Source of the DNA: Rapana venosa
Taxonomy: Eukaryota; Mollusca; Gastropoda; Neogastropoda; Muricidae
Reading direction: 5' to 3'
Assembly: GCA_028751875.1 (NCBI GenBank)
Contig: CM054154.1
Span: forward strand, 57,633,250 to 57,697,249
Length of the DNA stretch: 64,000 bases
Shown here: positions 20,560 through 32,004 of the stretch, piece by piece
Position numbering within the stretch: position 1 is the stretch's first letter
Layout of the letters: every line of letters begins with the position of its first letter
Notes under the pieces: model-generated
Told to the model about the DNA's origin: nothing
The model's input: the letters and a program-made list of their open reading frames with translations, nothing else
Database searches by the model: none
Program-made: the position numbers and the translations under genes

Positions 20560-21315
20560 CTTTTAACCAGATTGAAAAAGTTCATATGTTGGCATGTAAA
20601 GGCTTTTTAAATGTTAGTCTACTCACACCAAACTACATGGTGTATGGAGAATTAGGCCGTTACCCTCTTCTCGCGCTGTCAGCTGTCAGAAGTGTGTTCT
20701 TACCTACCTAGAGATATGCTAACATGGCCTACCACATGTTAAAACCTCTGGATGAAAAAGGCAAACAAATTGGGTTGCACATATCAAAAATCTCCTTTGC
20801 TCCTCTGGATTCGGCTATGTCTGGGTCTTTCAGGGAGTAGGAAACCATAAAGCCTTTTTACGGGAATTCAAACAAAGAATGATTGACTGCTTCATACAAC
20901 AATGATAAGAAAAAATAACCAGTAGACAACGCTACAATCAATATAATTCCTTCAAAGGGACATTAGAACCAGAAAAATACATGAACTTGATCACTGCCAG
21001 ATAAGTACGTACTATGTTTACACGCTTTAGATTAGGAGTAACAGAACACAATAGCAACAAATTTAGGTTCACAGCAGACAGTAGCTCTATGGCTTGTACA
21101 AAGTGCAGTCGCGCACCTGAGAATGAAATTCACTTTCTTTTCTACTGCCCAGCATACACTGAGTTGCGACATACTTATCTAGAAAAGTTTAATCTAGAAC
21201 TTTTCAGAAACCAGAAGTTATCCTTATTAAAGTTACAGAGCCCTGAACAAATCATCCACTTGGCAAAGTATATATTCTATGCCTTCAAATGCAGAAAATT
21301 ACAATCCACTTAGTG
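20560..21315 (+). mobile_element. LINE family D, C-terminal part
   Basis: Plus-strand pieces 'QIEKVHMLACKGFLNVSLL' and 'NYMVYGELGRYPLLAL' (about 20570-20680), then 'RFRLGVTEHNSNKFRF' and the cluster 'CTKCSRAPENEIHFLFYCPA' (21085-21150), then 'LEKFNLELFRNQKLSLLKL', form the thumb-to-C-terminus region of a LINE protein related to family C. Stops at about 20712, 20839 and 20878 show decay. The upstream RT core is missing and a (CT)n repeat lies at the boundary. Confidence 0.7.
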
Positions 21316-21490
21316 GGTAGATATTCTTCAGTCAAATAAAAATAATTAAGCTTATCCGGCACTGGCCAAAGACCCCCCCCCCCCCCTTTCCTTTCTCTCT
21401 CTTCAAAAGAATTAGAAATTTGCTCCAAAGTGTGTATACATTCAGTCATTTTCCCTTTGAATACGGACACTGAGTCTGAACAATAAACTA

Positions 21491-21493
<3 letters not shown>

Positions 21494-21562
<69 letters not shown>

Positions 21563-21566
21563 CCAC

Positions 21567-21608
<42 letters not shown>
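21494..21608. repeat. (CT)n microsatellite
   Basis: A long CT tract with CC interruptions, preceded by a C run at about 21366-21380. Confidence 0.95.
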
Positions 21609-21611
<3 letters not shown>

Positions 21612-21689
21612 TGTGGATAATTATATATTTGATATCATCTCTGAAACACACACACACACACTCTGTCTCTCTGTCTCCGTCTCTCTCAC

Positions 21690-21930
21690 CTTTTATCGTT
21701 TTGCTCGGCTCGGTGTTGTGTCCCTGGGAAAGACACTTTACTCCTATTTTCCTCACTCCACCCAGGTGTACAAGTGGGTACCAGCTCTGCTGGGGAAGTA
21801 TCTGGCGACAGACTAGCGTCCTGTCACAGGGGTGGTGAAAAACCATCAGTTCGCTTAACGCTACAGAAACCGGGATAAGCTCCGGCTCTATGGGCCTTCT
21901 GGCTCGAAAGAACATACATACTTATAGTTA
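21690..21930. mobile_element. SINE-like dispersed repeat
   Basis: The stretch contains 'GTGTCCCTGGGAAAGACACT', 'TGTACAAGTGGGTACCAGC' and 'CGCTACAGAAACCGGGATAA'. To my recollection these words recur as a SINE-like unit in many invertebrate genomes, including molluscs. It has no coding potential. Class and orientation cannot be settled here. Confidence 0.45.
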
Positions 21931-22375
21931 TAGTGTATCCTGATGAATGATTCATACTTAATATTTTCAATACTTTATTCGGCTTCGGCTGTACTTAAGT
22001 TTTAATGAATGCCCTATTTCAATATCTTATTGTTATATGTAACAAGTATGTGTACCATTTGACAATGTGTAGATGCTTATTTTTATGAATTATTAAGTTT
22101 GGTTGTTAGTTTTCTTGGTTTTCTTGATATTCTTGTTGTTTGTTTTTCTTTTTTTTTTCTTCTTTTTTTCTTTCTTTTGATTGTTTGCTTGTTCTGGTTG
22201 GGGGATGGGGGTGGAAGGGTGGGGTGTTTTTAGGGTTTTTTTTATTTGTTTGCTTTTTGTTGGGTTTTATTTTTTTTGGGGGGGTGTTGTTTTGTTTTGA
22301 AAAAAGATTATTTCCCTGTTTCTACTGCGTGAGAGAATAGGTATTGGATTATTATTAAGTTGTATCCCTACGGGT
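21931..22375. other. AT/T-rich spacer, possibly LINE 3' UTR
   Basis: T-rich and G/T-rich DNA (22090-22310) without genes. Similar T-rich stretches precede the hairpin tail elsewhere, so this may be a LINE 3' UTR. Confidence 0.35.
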
Positions 22376-22437
22376 GGGTACTGGATGTAAAAAAGCACAT
22401 GAGTGCTTATTCATTATCCTCGAAATAAAAGAATTTG
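22376..22437 (+). repeat. dispersed hairpin-tail motif
   Basis: GGATGTAAAAAAGCACATGA followed by GTGCTTATTCATTATCC and an AATAAA-like end. It is the same module as at 15150, 18738 and 33548. Confidence 0.75.
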
Positions 22438-22799
22438 TCATTGTGTCTATCTCTCTCTCTCTCTCTTATCAAAACGAGGAACACGACACTGGTATGTGTG
22501 TGTGTGTGTGGGGGGGGGGGGGTGAGTGTACAAGCTTGTGATAACAATTAATATATAACAATTAATGCATTCGGTTGAATGTGGTTATTGAAGATTCCAT
22601 CCTATTTCGGTTTTCAGTATTTCTTTGTTGCAATAAACATACTGTTTAAATTGTGTTCATATTGTGCTCCTTGCCAAAAATTACTTCCACTGTTCAGTGT
22701 TCTCTCTTTCTCTCTGGAGAGGTGAACATTCGATTACTGAGTGAATTCGACCATGATTGCCTCTGATCTGTAATAAACGGTCAATTACAGCAGTCACAG

Positions 22800-24010
22800 A
22801 TTAGTGACCTACGTCCTCATACTGGTCAAGCTGCTGACTGGTGAAGGACCATGCCATCCGCAGGCAGCACTGGACCTCAGGGCAACACGAGGCTGCTTCA
22901 TTGCAGTCTTCCAAGCTTTCATGTTGAAGCGAGCAAGGCAGAAGAGGGCCATGTATTTCGCCATGCTGAAGTTGACACGCAGAGCTGGCGGTGTCATGGC
23001 AGGCCTGCTCCTCTCACTTCTGTTTTGGGGTGGGGCTACTTCTTCGATGTGGCGACAATGAAAGCAACCCAAGGCCCAACCCATCCCAGGGCAAGGAAAA
23101 CCTGAGACAGTCCCGGCTGACAAGCACAAGGTCAAGCAGCAACAGGACGAGCATGGAAAGACCAGGCACCCCTTGAGGCAGCGCTGCCCCTGAGACACCC
23201 ACAGTGCCTTCTCTGACGGACATAGTAGGCATGCTTCAGGAGCTGAGCACGAAGGTTGACACCAAGATTGCAGAGGTGAAGGACGAAATCCGATCCCTGC
23301 GTGAAGACCACGGGTCCATGCTCGACGAGCTGAGGGGCCTGAGGGAGGAGATCACTGGACTTCGCCAGCAGAACCAGGAGCTGCAGAAGCAGAATGAAGA
23401 CCTCTCGGAGAAGATGGAAGCCCTGCAGAGGAAGACTGACGATCTGGAGGGGAGGTCAAAGAGGAACAACCTCATCTTCTACGGCCTGCCGAGGGACGAC
23501 CATGAGACTCCAGCCGAGTGTGAAGGTATCGTGAGGGACCTCATCACAGACACTTTAGAGCTGGCACATAGCATTGAATTTGATAGGGTACACCGCATTA
23601 ATGGGAAATCAGATTCCCCTGTCATTGCCAGATGCGTATTTTACAAACAAAAACGGGAAGTGTTTAAAGCTAGAGGCAGACTCGATAATTAAAATCTTTA
23701 TTAGTAAAGACTTTCCCCGACGTAAAGAAAACTACAGGTAATGGAAAGCCTTTCACGATAGTCTTTGACCATTTCCTGATTGATGGAAATAAAAACACCT
23801 TCAATGAGAATGCTTGACAGGAACCACGTGATGGTCTTGTGACAGTTGGCAGCCTGTGCTTTGCCACTCGTTCAACAACACTTTATCAGAATGTAAACAG
23901 CAGGGATGTGTTAAATACATCTGTTACAGGAAACTTGGATGTTTTGGTCCACAAAGATGATGTTTATAATGATTTACCCTTGTCTGATGAAAGTGATGCA
24001 CAGGTGTTCT
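22800..24010 (+). mobile_element. LINE ORF1 with 2A-like leader and coiled coil
   Basis: Plus strand. A hydrophobic leader ('GVMAGLLLSLLFWG', about 22993-23035) is followed, after a frame change, by 'LLLRCGDNESNPRP' (23036-23077). This is a damaged version of the 2A ribosome-skipping consensus D-(V/I)-E-x-N-P-G-P. The body (about 23180-23692) has a heptad coiled coil ('LRQQNQELQKQNEDLSEKME') and then an ORF1-type RNA-binding region ('RNNLIFYGLPRDD', 'IEFDRVHRING'). Two frame changes later it continues as 'KIFISKDFPRR' and 'VFDHFLIDGN' to about 23810. A further open piece at 23880-24008 ends 'LSDESDAQVFSL'. 2A-like sequences are known in ORF1 of several APE-type LINEs. This copy is not functional. 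Confidence 0.75.
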
Positions 24011-24049
24011 CATTGTAAATAATAAATAACAGTCATCTCGCTGACAGGG

Positions 24050-24188
24050 AACTTTGGGCTTACAATGGAAGTGGTATACTTGTGCATGTGGTAAATGTCT
24101 ATAAATATCTGGGGATTTTTAAGTTTTACCTTAGCCTGCAAAAACCTTACAAGAAGGGCAAAACATGCATTATTCTGTATTTTGAGGA
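24050..24188 (+). mobile_element. LINE RT thumb fragment
   Basis: The plus-strand translation in two frames gives 'VVNVYKYLGIF' and 'FTLACKNLTRRAKHALFCIL', the post-catalytic 'YLG' block of a LINE RT. It is cut off exactly where the inverted-duplication arm starts at 24189. Confidence 0.6.
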
Positions 24189-25887
24189 AGTTAACTTAAT
24201 TAAAAAGTGACTAATTGATGGTGTTTTTAAAGATATTTGATTGTCATATTCAATCAATGGTACAGTGCGGTACAGAGCTTGGGGTTGGGACCCAGCTGCT
24301 ATGCACACGGAAAACGTTCCCCTGTATAAGTTTACCTGTATGTTCTGAAAACATCCTGATAGAAAAACATCTTCAACATCAGAGAGACCTGTTCCACAAC
24401 TTCATCGACTTCAAGAAGGCTTTCGACAGAGTATGGCACGAAGGCCTGTGGCAGGTCCTCAGAATGTTTGGCATTGACGAAGGACTAGTGCAAACCATTC
24501 AAGCACTATACAACACCGCAAGCAGTGCAGTCCTTCTGAACAATCAGGTCGGAGACTACTTCAAAACCACAGTTGGGGTCCGACAAGGATGCCTGTTATC
24601 TCCAGTCCTGTTTAATCTGTTCTTGGAAAACATTATGAGAGAGACCCTCCATGACTTTCCACTTACCATCTCCATTGGCGGCCAGAACCCCTCAACAACT
24701 TGCGGTTTGCCGTGACATTGACCTCATGGGCGGAAGCAACACAGAGCTGCAAGATCTACGACCAACTTGAGAACAGACCTGGAGCATATGGGATGGAGGT
24801 GAGCTCCGAGAAAAGTAAAGTACTTGTGAACGGCACGAGCAACGCCACTGCTAAAATTTACATGAACGGCCAGCAACTGGAGGAGGTAGACGCTTTTAAA
24901 ATACCTTGGCGCTACACTCACAAAGAACGGGCGATCGACGACAGAAATCAAAGTCGGAATAGCCATGGCAACATCTTCCATGACAAAACTCCCCACCATA
25001 TGGAAAAGTAATGAGATCAGTTTCCAATCAAACTAAAGCTCTACAAAGCCCTAATTCAGACTATCCTGCTGTACGGAAGTGAAACCTGGACATTGACTGC
25101 TGAAACAGCAAAGCAAATCCAGTCATTTGAAACAAAAATGGCATAGAAAACTGCTGGGCATATCCTGGAGAAAACGAAAAACCAATGAATTTGTCAAGAG
25201 CCAAAACACGGCTGGCAGGTCCACAGGAACCCCTTTTCACCATCGTCAAGAAGAAAAAGCTGACACAGTTCGGCACGTCACCCGCCACAACCCTGGTATA
25301 TTTACGTTCTATGGTGATTTTCGCCTATGTATAAAAGTAGTTCAGATAGAGCACAACAGATTGCCACATTAGGCTTACAACTTGCTAGCAAGTTAGATGC
25401 CAAGGGGAAAAAAACCCAACTGGGTATCACGTGTACGAATGACATTGTATGAGTATGGTTTTTGGCTTTGTATGGATGAATGGGGTGTAGGTGATATGAA
25501 TGGTTACATTTGTGTGCCTCGACAACATATTATTGATTGTGGTTGGCAGAGATGGAGTGCTCATATGGAAGACAGCTGTAGATTTTATGTGTATAATATG
25601 TTAAATTCATTGCGTTGTATTCCAGAGTATGTATCAGTACAATTAAATAGATATTTGCGAGGAACAATTACAACATTTAGATATGGCGTTTCTGATATTT
25701 TTGTGCATCGTTTTCGCTATAGAAGAGTACCTGACTGTAACTTAATTTGCCCATTATGCCTTGTGTCACAAGAAAATGAAGTACATTTTGTACTGACTTG
25801 TCCTGGGTGAAGTGATCTAAAAAACCCAGTTTATTCTATACAAATATTACCCGCAACCTTGTCTGTTTAAACTGGTATTGCTTCTGA
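24189..25887. repeat. inverted duplication, right arm
   Basis: Reverse-complement partner of 10395-13312. Homology starts at GTTAACTTAATTAAAAAG (24189) and stops within family C at about 25887 (GGTATTGC). Relative to the left arm it has lost the segment corresponding to about 11940-13150, joining 'CTGAAAA' to 'CATCCTGAT' near 24352. Confidence 0.8.
24353..25287 (+). mobile_element. LINE family A, RT fragment (right arm)
   Basis: Plus-strand RT blocks are the same as in the left arm: 'DFKKAFDRVWHEGLWQVL', 'GVRQGCLLSPVLFNLFLEN', then a frame change at the catalytic box ('CGLP' / 'RFAVTLTSW', one base shorter than the left arm). Next is 'NRPGAYGMEVSSEKSKVL', the shared frameshift 'DAFKIPWRY', and the thumb in broken frames. 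It ends at 'RHVTRHNP', where family C starts. Confidence 0.85.
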
Positions 25888-26070
25888 CTACAACAACCGA
25901 AACAGCTATTAGGCATTTAGCATTGCACTTACAGAAAGCATTTAAGATCAGTAAATGTTTCCAGTAGGTAGATAATATTGTAGTGTTGCATTTTATGTCA
26001 TATTTTTATTATTATGTTTTTCCCCTTTCTTAGGGGCTGTGGCCTTCGGAATAAATGTCTGGGTCTGTCT
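25288..26070 (+). mobile_element. LINE family C, C-terminus and 3' UTR
   Basis: The frame 25397-25810 encodes 'YGFWLCMDEWGVGDMNGY', 'FRYGVSDIFVHRFRYRRVP' and 'CPLCLVSQENEVHFVLTCPG'. In another frame the protein continues as 'FILYKYYPQPCLFKLVLLL' and 'RHLALHLQKAFKISKCFQ', ending in a stop at about 25960. A short T-rich 3' UTR ends with AATAAATGTC and TCTG repeats at about 26050-26072. This is the more complete of the two family C pieces. Confidence 0.75.
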
Positions 26071-26611
26071 GTCTCTCATTTCAGTATTTTATAGTCAGTT
26101 TTGAATGGGTATTTTATTTTAAATCACTCAGTTCCGTTTATTTTTGTTTTCGTTTTACATATTCTCCTCCTCACCCTCTCTTCTCCCTATCGTTTCACCT
26201 CCCACTGCAAATCTATGTTCTCTTTTCCTTACTGCCAGTTATTTTTCTTTCACACCTATCCCTTCCTCACAAACTAAATAGGACAGATGCATTCCAATCA
26301 CAATAGGTGGCTCTCCAAGGATGGCCTACGTGTTTGCAACCTATATATAAACCATGCAAGATATACCAACGCTTATCACTAACAAAGGCAATCCATTTTA
26401 CATACTAGGGTTATCTTAGTCGAGACTTTCAGAACACATAATCCTGCGTAAAGATTTTTTTTTAAAACCCAAAGAAACAGGAATTCTAATCTATGTTAGT
26501 GAGTCCATAACTTTCAAGCGTCTTCTCCATTTACAGTTTTAGATATAGAATCAATATGGATTGAGGTTTTTTATAAAAGATGCTCCGCCTATGGTAATTA
26601 GGATCTAAAGA

Positions 26612-29600
26612 GATTTATCTGCCTTTGGGCCTTTCGGCAGCACTGTGTGGGGCTCTGTGTTTGAGTGCTGGATGTGTGTGTTTTTCTGCTTCCTTTCCAG
26701 AAATTTTTACATCTTCTTGTTCGTGTTTTCACCCTGAGTTATTTGGTCAGAACATTTTTCTTTGTTATTATCTACTTTTTGAGATATTTCGATTTATAAT
26801 TTTCATCTTTGTTTGAATTGTTCAAAATTTCGATTCGACATGAATTTGTGTTTACCTGACTGTGCTGGTCTTTGTGACCCATTTTAATCTGACCCTACTG
26901 CCGTTCAACAAATTGCACGTGATTCACGAACTGACACCACCCCCATCAATCAAGTCTAGTGTGTGTTGTGCTGCTACCATGGCAGTGAGAGCCGCGGACA
27001 TTAGAGCTATGCTCGCACCTGAGAATTGTCAAAAACAGTACACGCTTGCTTCTAAGATTAAACAGCTTATAACACACTTAGGCATTAATCGCCGCAAAAC
27101 CAGACCGGAACACGGGCAGGCCGACGTCATCGCCAGTGGTGGGCTTCCCTCTCCCGTGTCTCCCCCCTCACCTCTGACGTCACTTCTGTAACCCCTGACA
27201 ACCCTTCTGCTCCATGCTGCCGTCCACCGCCCCTTCAGCTGTTCACTGTTCTGTTGTTTGTGACTCTGAAAATGTTTTTTGTTCTGTTGATAATGATGTA
27301 TATCATGATGTGTTTCAAACAAGTTCCTGATTAACACAGTTCTTTCACCATCTTTACTGATTCACCATCCAAACTCTTGTCTGTTCTTCGCTTGCGGCAT
27401 CTCCACCATTCGCCCTTCGTCACTCTTCCCTGATGCTTGTCCAAACTCACATCTTTTATCTTCACCTCTCCACCTCCTTCAGATCTCTTCAAGTTTGTTT
27501 GTTCAATGTGCAGTCTGTCTGTCCAAATGGAAAAGCCGTATACATTTATGATTTTATTCGGAAAAAAAGCATTGAACTTAACATTCTCTCACCGAAAAAT
27601 TGGCTTAAAACACTGCCTGAAACCAAAAATAAAACAGCTGACTCCTCTTGTGATCTAAAACTATTCTTTCCCCGACTCTCTTGAGGACGGTGGGATTGCC
27701 ATAATTCTCAAAGACAAATTGGAACCGTCTCTTTCTTTCATCACAATCCTTCAATTCTACATGATCTTTTGAAGTTTGCGAAATCAATCTCAATCCTACC
27801 GGGCACTCTATAATATCTGCTGCTTACCATCCACCTCCTAGCAGTAATACACCTAACTCTTCTCTTTTTCACTAAGAATCCAGTCACTTCCTCGACCACT
27901 ACAGCATCTTCCACTTAAACTTATATTCTTGGTGACTTAAATTCCATTTCGACAACCAGTCTTCTCCAGATGTTCAAAACGTCTTTCTCTTTCTCTGTTC
28001 CAACCATTCTCTCTCTCAACTGGTAAACGAAGCAACGCAAGATCTGGTCATATTTTAGACTGGATGTTTACTATGCTTCATTTAAATCTTGTCACATCTG
28101 TTTCTGTCACCGACGAGCTGCATTCTGATCATTCCGCATTCTTTTCCATCTTAAGATCACAAACTGTCAGAAAGGTAGAAATATGTGACTCGTCGCAATC
28201 TTAAGCCTTAGACATTCATATCTTTCTTTCACATGCTTCCGTACGTTTTTCACAACCTATGACCACACTCGACCTCTCTGATTCAATATAACACTATTCT
28301 CCGCCAACTGCTTGATGAGCATGCACCTCCTACTGACCATCTCCTCCTGACAGACCCTGTGCGCCATGGTATAACTCAAGACATCTTGATTAGCGAAGCG
28401 CTTAACGCCGGCAACTTGAACGGCAGTGGCGGAGTCAAAAACCGAAATCAACAAACATGTTTTCGAGAAAACAAATAAACAAAGTTAAAACTCTTAATCC
28501 AATTCAGAAAGACAGGACTTACTATCTTCCCAAGTTTTTGTGCCTTCATCCATTAAAATTCTTTTTTCCCTCTCCTCAAATCTCCAGGGATCTGCATAAA
28601 AACAACTATTCTGCTAACAAACCCAAGCCTGTCAGAACATTCAATCATATTTTCTTGCCTTTTATCAGACAAGTCGTAACTTACGCTCCAGACTGGATTC
28701 AGACTTCAATTCCAGCCTGCGCCTCATGATCACAAGTTCACTGGCATCCTCTATTTTCCTTCATCCCACAAGTGAAAAAGAAATCATGGACAAATATGAA
28801 GGAATGACTATTAAAATCATGGAACTTGATCCCATACCTGCTCCTGTTTTCTCAACAATCGCCGTCCACAACTTGTGCCTATTATCATAAAATAGTACTC
28901 ATCTCTGGTGTCAGGAAATTTTCCATCAGCTCTTACAAACAGCATTTAGTCCACACCTTCTACTGAAAAAGCACGACCTCGATCCCTACATTCTAAAGAA
29001 TTATTTGGCCTGTCTCAAAACTTACCTTTGTCTCTAAAGTACAAGAAAAAAGTTGTTCTCAAACTGCTCAACGTCACTTCTATTCCAATGATCTCCTTCC
29101 CACTTTTCCATTTGCCTATGCCCAACCACGCACCGAAACCACCCTAGTCCACACTTTGATACACTTCTTTCTTGCTCTGATGCGGGAAATATCTCCCTCC
29201 TCACTCTTTCTTGACTTATCTGCAGTCCTTTGTTACCATAGATCACTCATTTTTCTTTTCAGCCTCCAAAATACGTTTGGTATTACGCACTAGCCCTCAA
29301 TTGGTAACTTCATACCTCACAGACCGGTTCCAGAAGTTATTGTAAACAAAATTTCAATAAATCCTGTCAAAATGGAATGTGGTCCCGCAGGATCAGTCCT
29401 GGGCCTGTTCTCTTTAATCTCTACACTGCTCCACTCTCACATATAATTAAACAACCACCATATTGTCATCATTGCTATGCCGATGATACTTAGCTTCAGT
29501 GCAGTGTTACTGTTGAAAAATTGCCTTTCCCTCCTGGACAAATATGTCCTACTGCTCAGACATTCAAAACTGGATGTCTCAGATACAGTTTACAAACTTA

Positions 29601-30712
29601 ATGCCGGACAAAAGAAGAAAATCCATGCTTTTGGGACCCAACATAAAACTTTCCTATATCGCAATAACTTCAATAGAAGTCGGCCAATACTTCAGTTCCT
29701 TTGTCCAACTCTGTGAAGACTTTAGGAGTTAGTTTTGACAACTAAAATCTCTATGAAAAAATTCATCACCCAGGACCTGCCAGTCTTGCTACTATCAATT
29801 ACGGCCATAAAGCCGTTTCGCAAAGTATCTGTCCACTGATGCAAATTCCATGCTGGTCACATCTCTCATTCTTTCACGTTTAGACTATTTGTATGCTCTT
29901 TTGGCTGGCTACCAGCATCATCTATCCACTCTCTTAAACCGCATCACACTCTGCAGCTCGGACTGGTCTAAGAAAGAATAAAAAATCTGAACACATCACT
30001 CCTCTTTTGCGATCTCTTCACTGGCTGCCTGTTTCACAAAGACTGGATTAATAAAATAATACCCTCTGTTTCAAATGGTATCCAACAAATCTGCACCCTC
30101 TTATCTCTGTAAACTGTCTTCATCTGTAAACTCCATCCGTTCCCTTCGCCTCTTTCATTTCAGCCGCAGATACTTTGTGCTTTCGAACACCCAGATTCAA
30201 ACAAACCACTTTTTGGCCGTCCGCTCTTTTTCTGTTTTGTGGTCCTTTCCAAAACCTGTAATGAACTCCCTCTTCCCCTTCGCCAAAAGCCTTCACTTGA
30301 TACCTTCAAATCCAGCCTCAAAACACACTTATTTCCTACCTGAGACTTTCCCCCCACATATTTTTTTTTTTCTGTCCCTAATTTTCAACAGCATCTTTCA
30401 CCTTCTAAGTGTTGTTCCGAGTGTGTGTGTGTGGGGGTTGTGTTGTGTGTTTTGTGTGTGTTTTGTGTGTGTGTGTGTGTGTTGTGTGTGTGTGTGTGTG
30501 TGTGTGTGTGGGGTTTTGTGGTGGTGTGTGGTGTGCGTGCGTGCGTGTGTGTGCGTGCATGCGTGCGCGCGCATGGTTTTGAAACATGTTGTTCATTATG
30601 TTTAAGGAGAGTTGCATGCCTGTAAATGATTGAGTGCAAGCGCTTCGATTTGTTTGTTTTTTTACAAGATTCAGCGCTATATAAATTCCATATATTATTA
30701 TTATTATTATTA
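26612..30712 (+). mobile_element. LINE family B, copy 3 (full length, decayed)
   Basis: The copy starts at 'TTATCTGCCTTTGGGCC' with a 370-bp 5' UTR shared with the copy at 57091. A long N-terminal frame begins near 26980 ('MAVRAADIRAMLAPENCQKQ'), with 'SPVSPPSPLTSLL'. The endonuclease, linker and RT follow in many short frames because of numerous single-base indels: 'NVQSVCPNGKAVYIYDF', 'LYTAPLSHIIK' type, 'CYADDT' near 29475, and the thumb to about 30330. The 3' UTR ends with TTACAAGATTCAGCGCTATA and (ATT)n at 30691-30714. Flanks TAGGATCTAAAGAG (about 26602) and TAGGACTCTAACAG (about 30715) form an imperfect target duplication. Confidence 0.85.
30425..30575. repeat. (GT)n-rich tract in LINE B 3' UTR
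   Basis: An interrupted TG repeat. The 'ORFs' of Cys/Val or Thr/His here are artefacts. Similar TG stretches occur at the same place in other B copies (30905-30930; complement at 41610-41640), so it is part of the family's 3' UTR. Confidence 0.85.
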
Positions 30713-30777
30713 TCTAGGACTCTAACAGAAAGAAAAAAAACTGGATAGACATATTTGACTCGATAATGAATGCAGTC

Positions 30778-31035
30778 CTATTATTACTTTTGATACTTTC
30801 AAATCCAGCCTGAAAACACATTTATTTTCTTACTAAGATCTTCCCTTCCACATTGTCTATCCGTACTCTCCAGCCATCACCGTGTATAGGCATGCTGTGG
30901 ACATGTGTGTGTGTGCGTACGTGTGTGAGATATTGATATCGTTTTATTTTATTATGAATGTGTAAGTGTAATTGATTTGAATGTAAGCGTTTTTATTCAT
31001 TCTTTTGCAAGATTCAGGGCTATATAAATTCCATA

Positions 31036-31080
<45 letters not shown>

Positions 31081-31090
31081 TATCATCATC
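30778..31090 (+). mobile_element. LINE family B, 3' UTR fragment
   Basis: The fragment starts with 'GATACTTTCAAATCCAGCCT', the end of the B coding region, and runs through the 3' UTR to TTGCAAGATTCAGGGCTATA and a long (ATC)n at 31038-31090. It is a 5'-truncated second insertion into the LINE G copy. Confidence 0.8.
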
Positions 31091-31440
31091 AACGGAAATA
31101 ATCTTATTAGGAGACTTTAATATTGATCTAGCAAAAGTAAATAATCAATGGATCTAATTAATAAATTCATACAGCCTCCACCAACTAGTTCATTCACCCA
31201 CGAGAGTCACACCAAACTCAAGCACAATAGTTGACCATATCTATGTATCTAACCCTGACAACAGTGTTGAAACGTGTATCCCAGTCTATACCTGCAGCCA
31301 TCACTACCCAGTCTGTATCACGTGGTCAAAAAAACGAACAAAAATCCCCAAACCTGGCTACAAAACTAAACATATCACTCCTTTGCTAAATTTGATGAGA
31401 ATCTTTTCCTTTTAGATTTAAATCACCCCATTGTTTCGGA

Positions 31441-32004
31441 GGACGGCACAAAAGAAGACAACCACAACAGACTGGCAAGGCCAGGAATGTGTTTAGGGAG
31501 ATGAACAATATCTGGAGATCAACTCAGTACAGCACCAACACCAAGCTGAAGCTATACCAGAGCTGTGTTGTGTCTACGCTCCTGTACGGTTCTGAGTGCT
31601 GGAGGATGACGGAAGTGGATCTTACCAAACTTCGATCCTTCCACACCATATGCCTGCGAAGAATTCTCCGGATCTTTTGGCCAGAGAAAATCTCCAATGA
31701 AGACCTACTACGGAGATCAGGCAAGAAGACATGGGAACCATCATCACCAACGACGGTGGAAGTGGATTGGGCACATCCTCCGAAGAGACCCACAGTCAAT
31801 CCAAAAAAAACAACATTGCACTGGACCCCAGAAGGAAGGAGAAAGAAAGGAAGACCAAAAGCAACGTGGAGAAGAACTGTAGAAAGTGAGATGAAGGCAA
31901 TGCAGCACTCTTGGGGATCAGTGACTAGGTTGGCCCAGAATAGGCAGGAGTGGAAGCGCTTTGTTGCTGCCCTACACACCGCTGGGTGTAATGGCTAATG
32001 ATGA
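31441..32004 (+). mobile_element. LINE C-terminal insertion (RTE-like type) into LINE G
   Basis: The plus-strand frame 31489-31998 contains 'NNIWRSTQYSTNTKLKLYQ', 'LYGSECWRMTEVDLTKL', 'LRRILRIFWPEKISNEDLL', then, partly frameshifted, 'WIGHILRRDPQSIQKK', 'GRRKKGRPKATWRRTVES' and a tail ending 'VAALHTAGCNG'. The 3' end is ATGGCTAATGATGAT. TTGTTTCGGA (31431-31440) and TTATTTCGGA (32005-32014) flank it as a 9/10-bp target duplication. Joining across it restores LINE G frame 'HPIVSETFIISDPDLAIEFW'. The clade is a guess from style. Confidence 0.8.
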
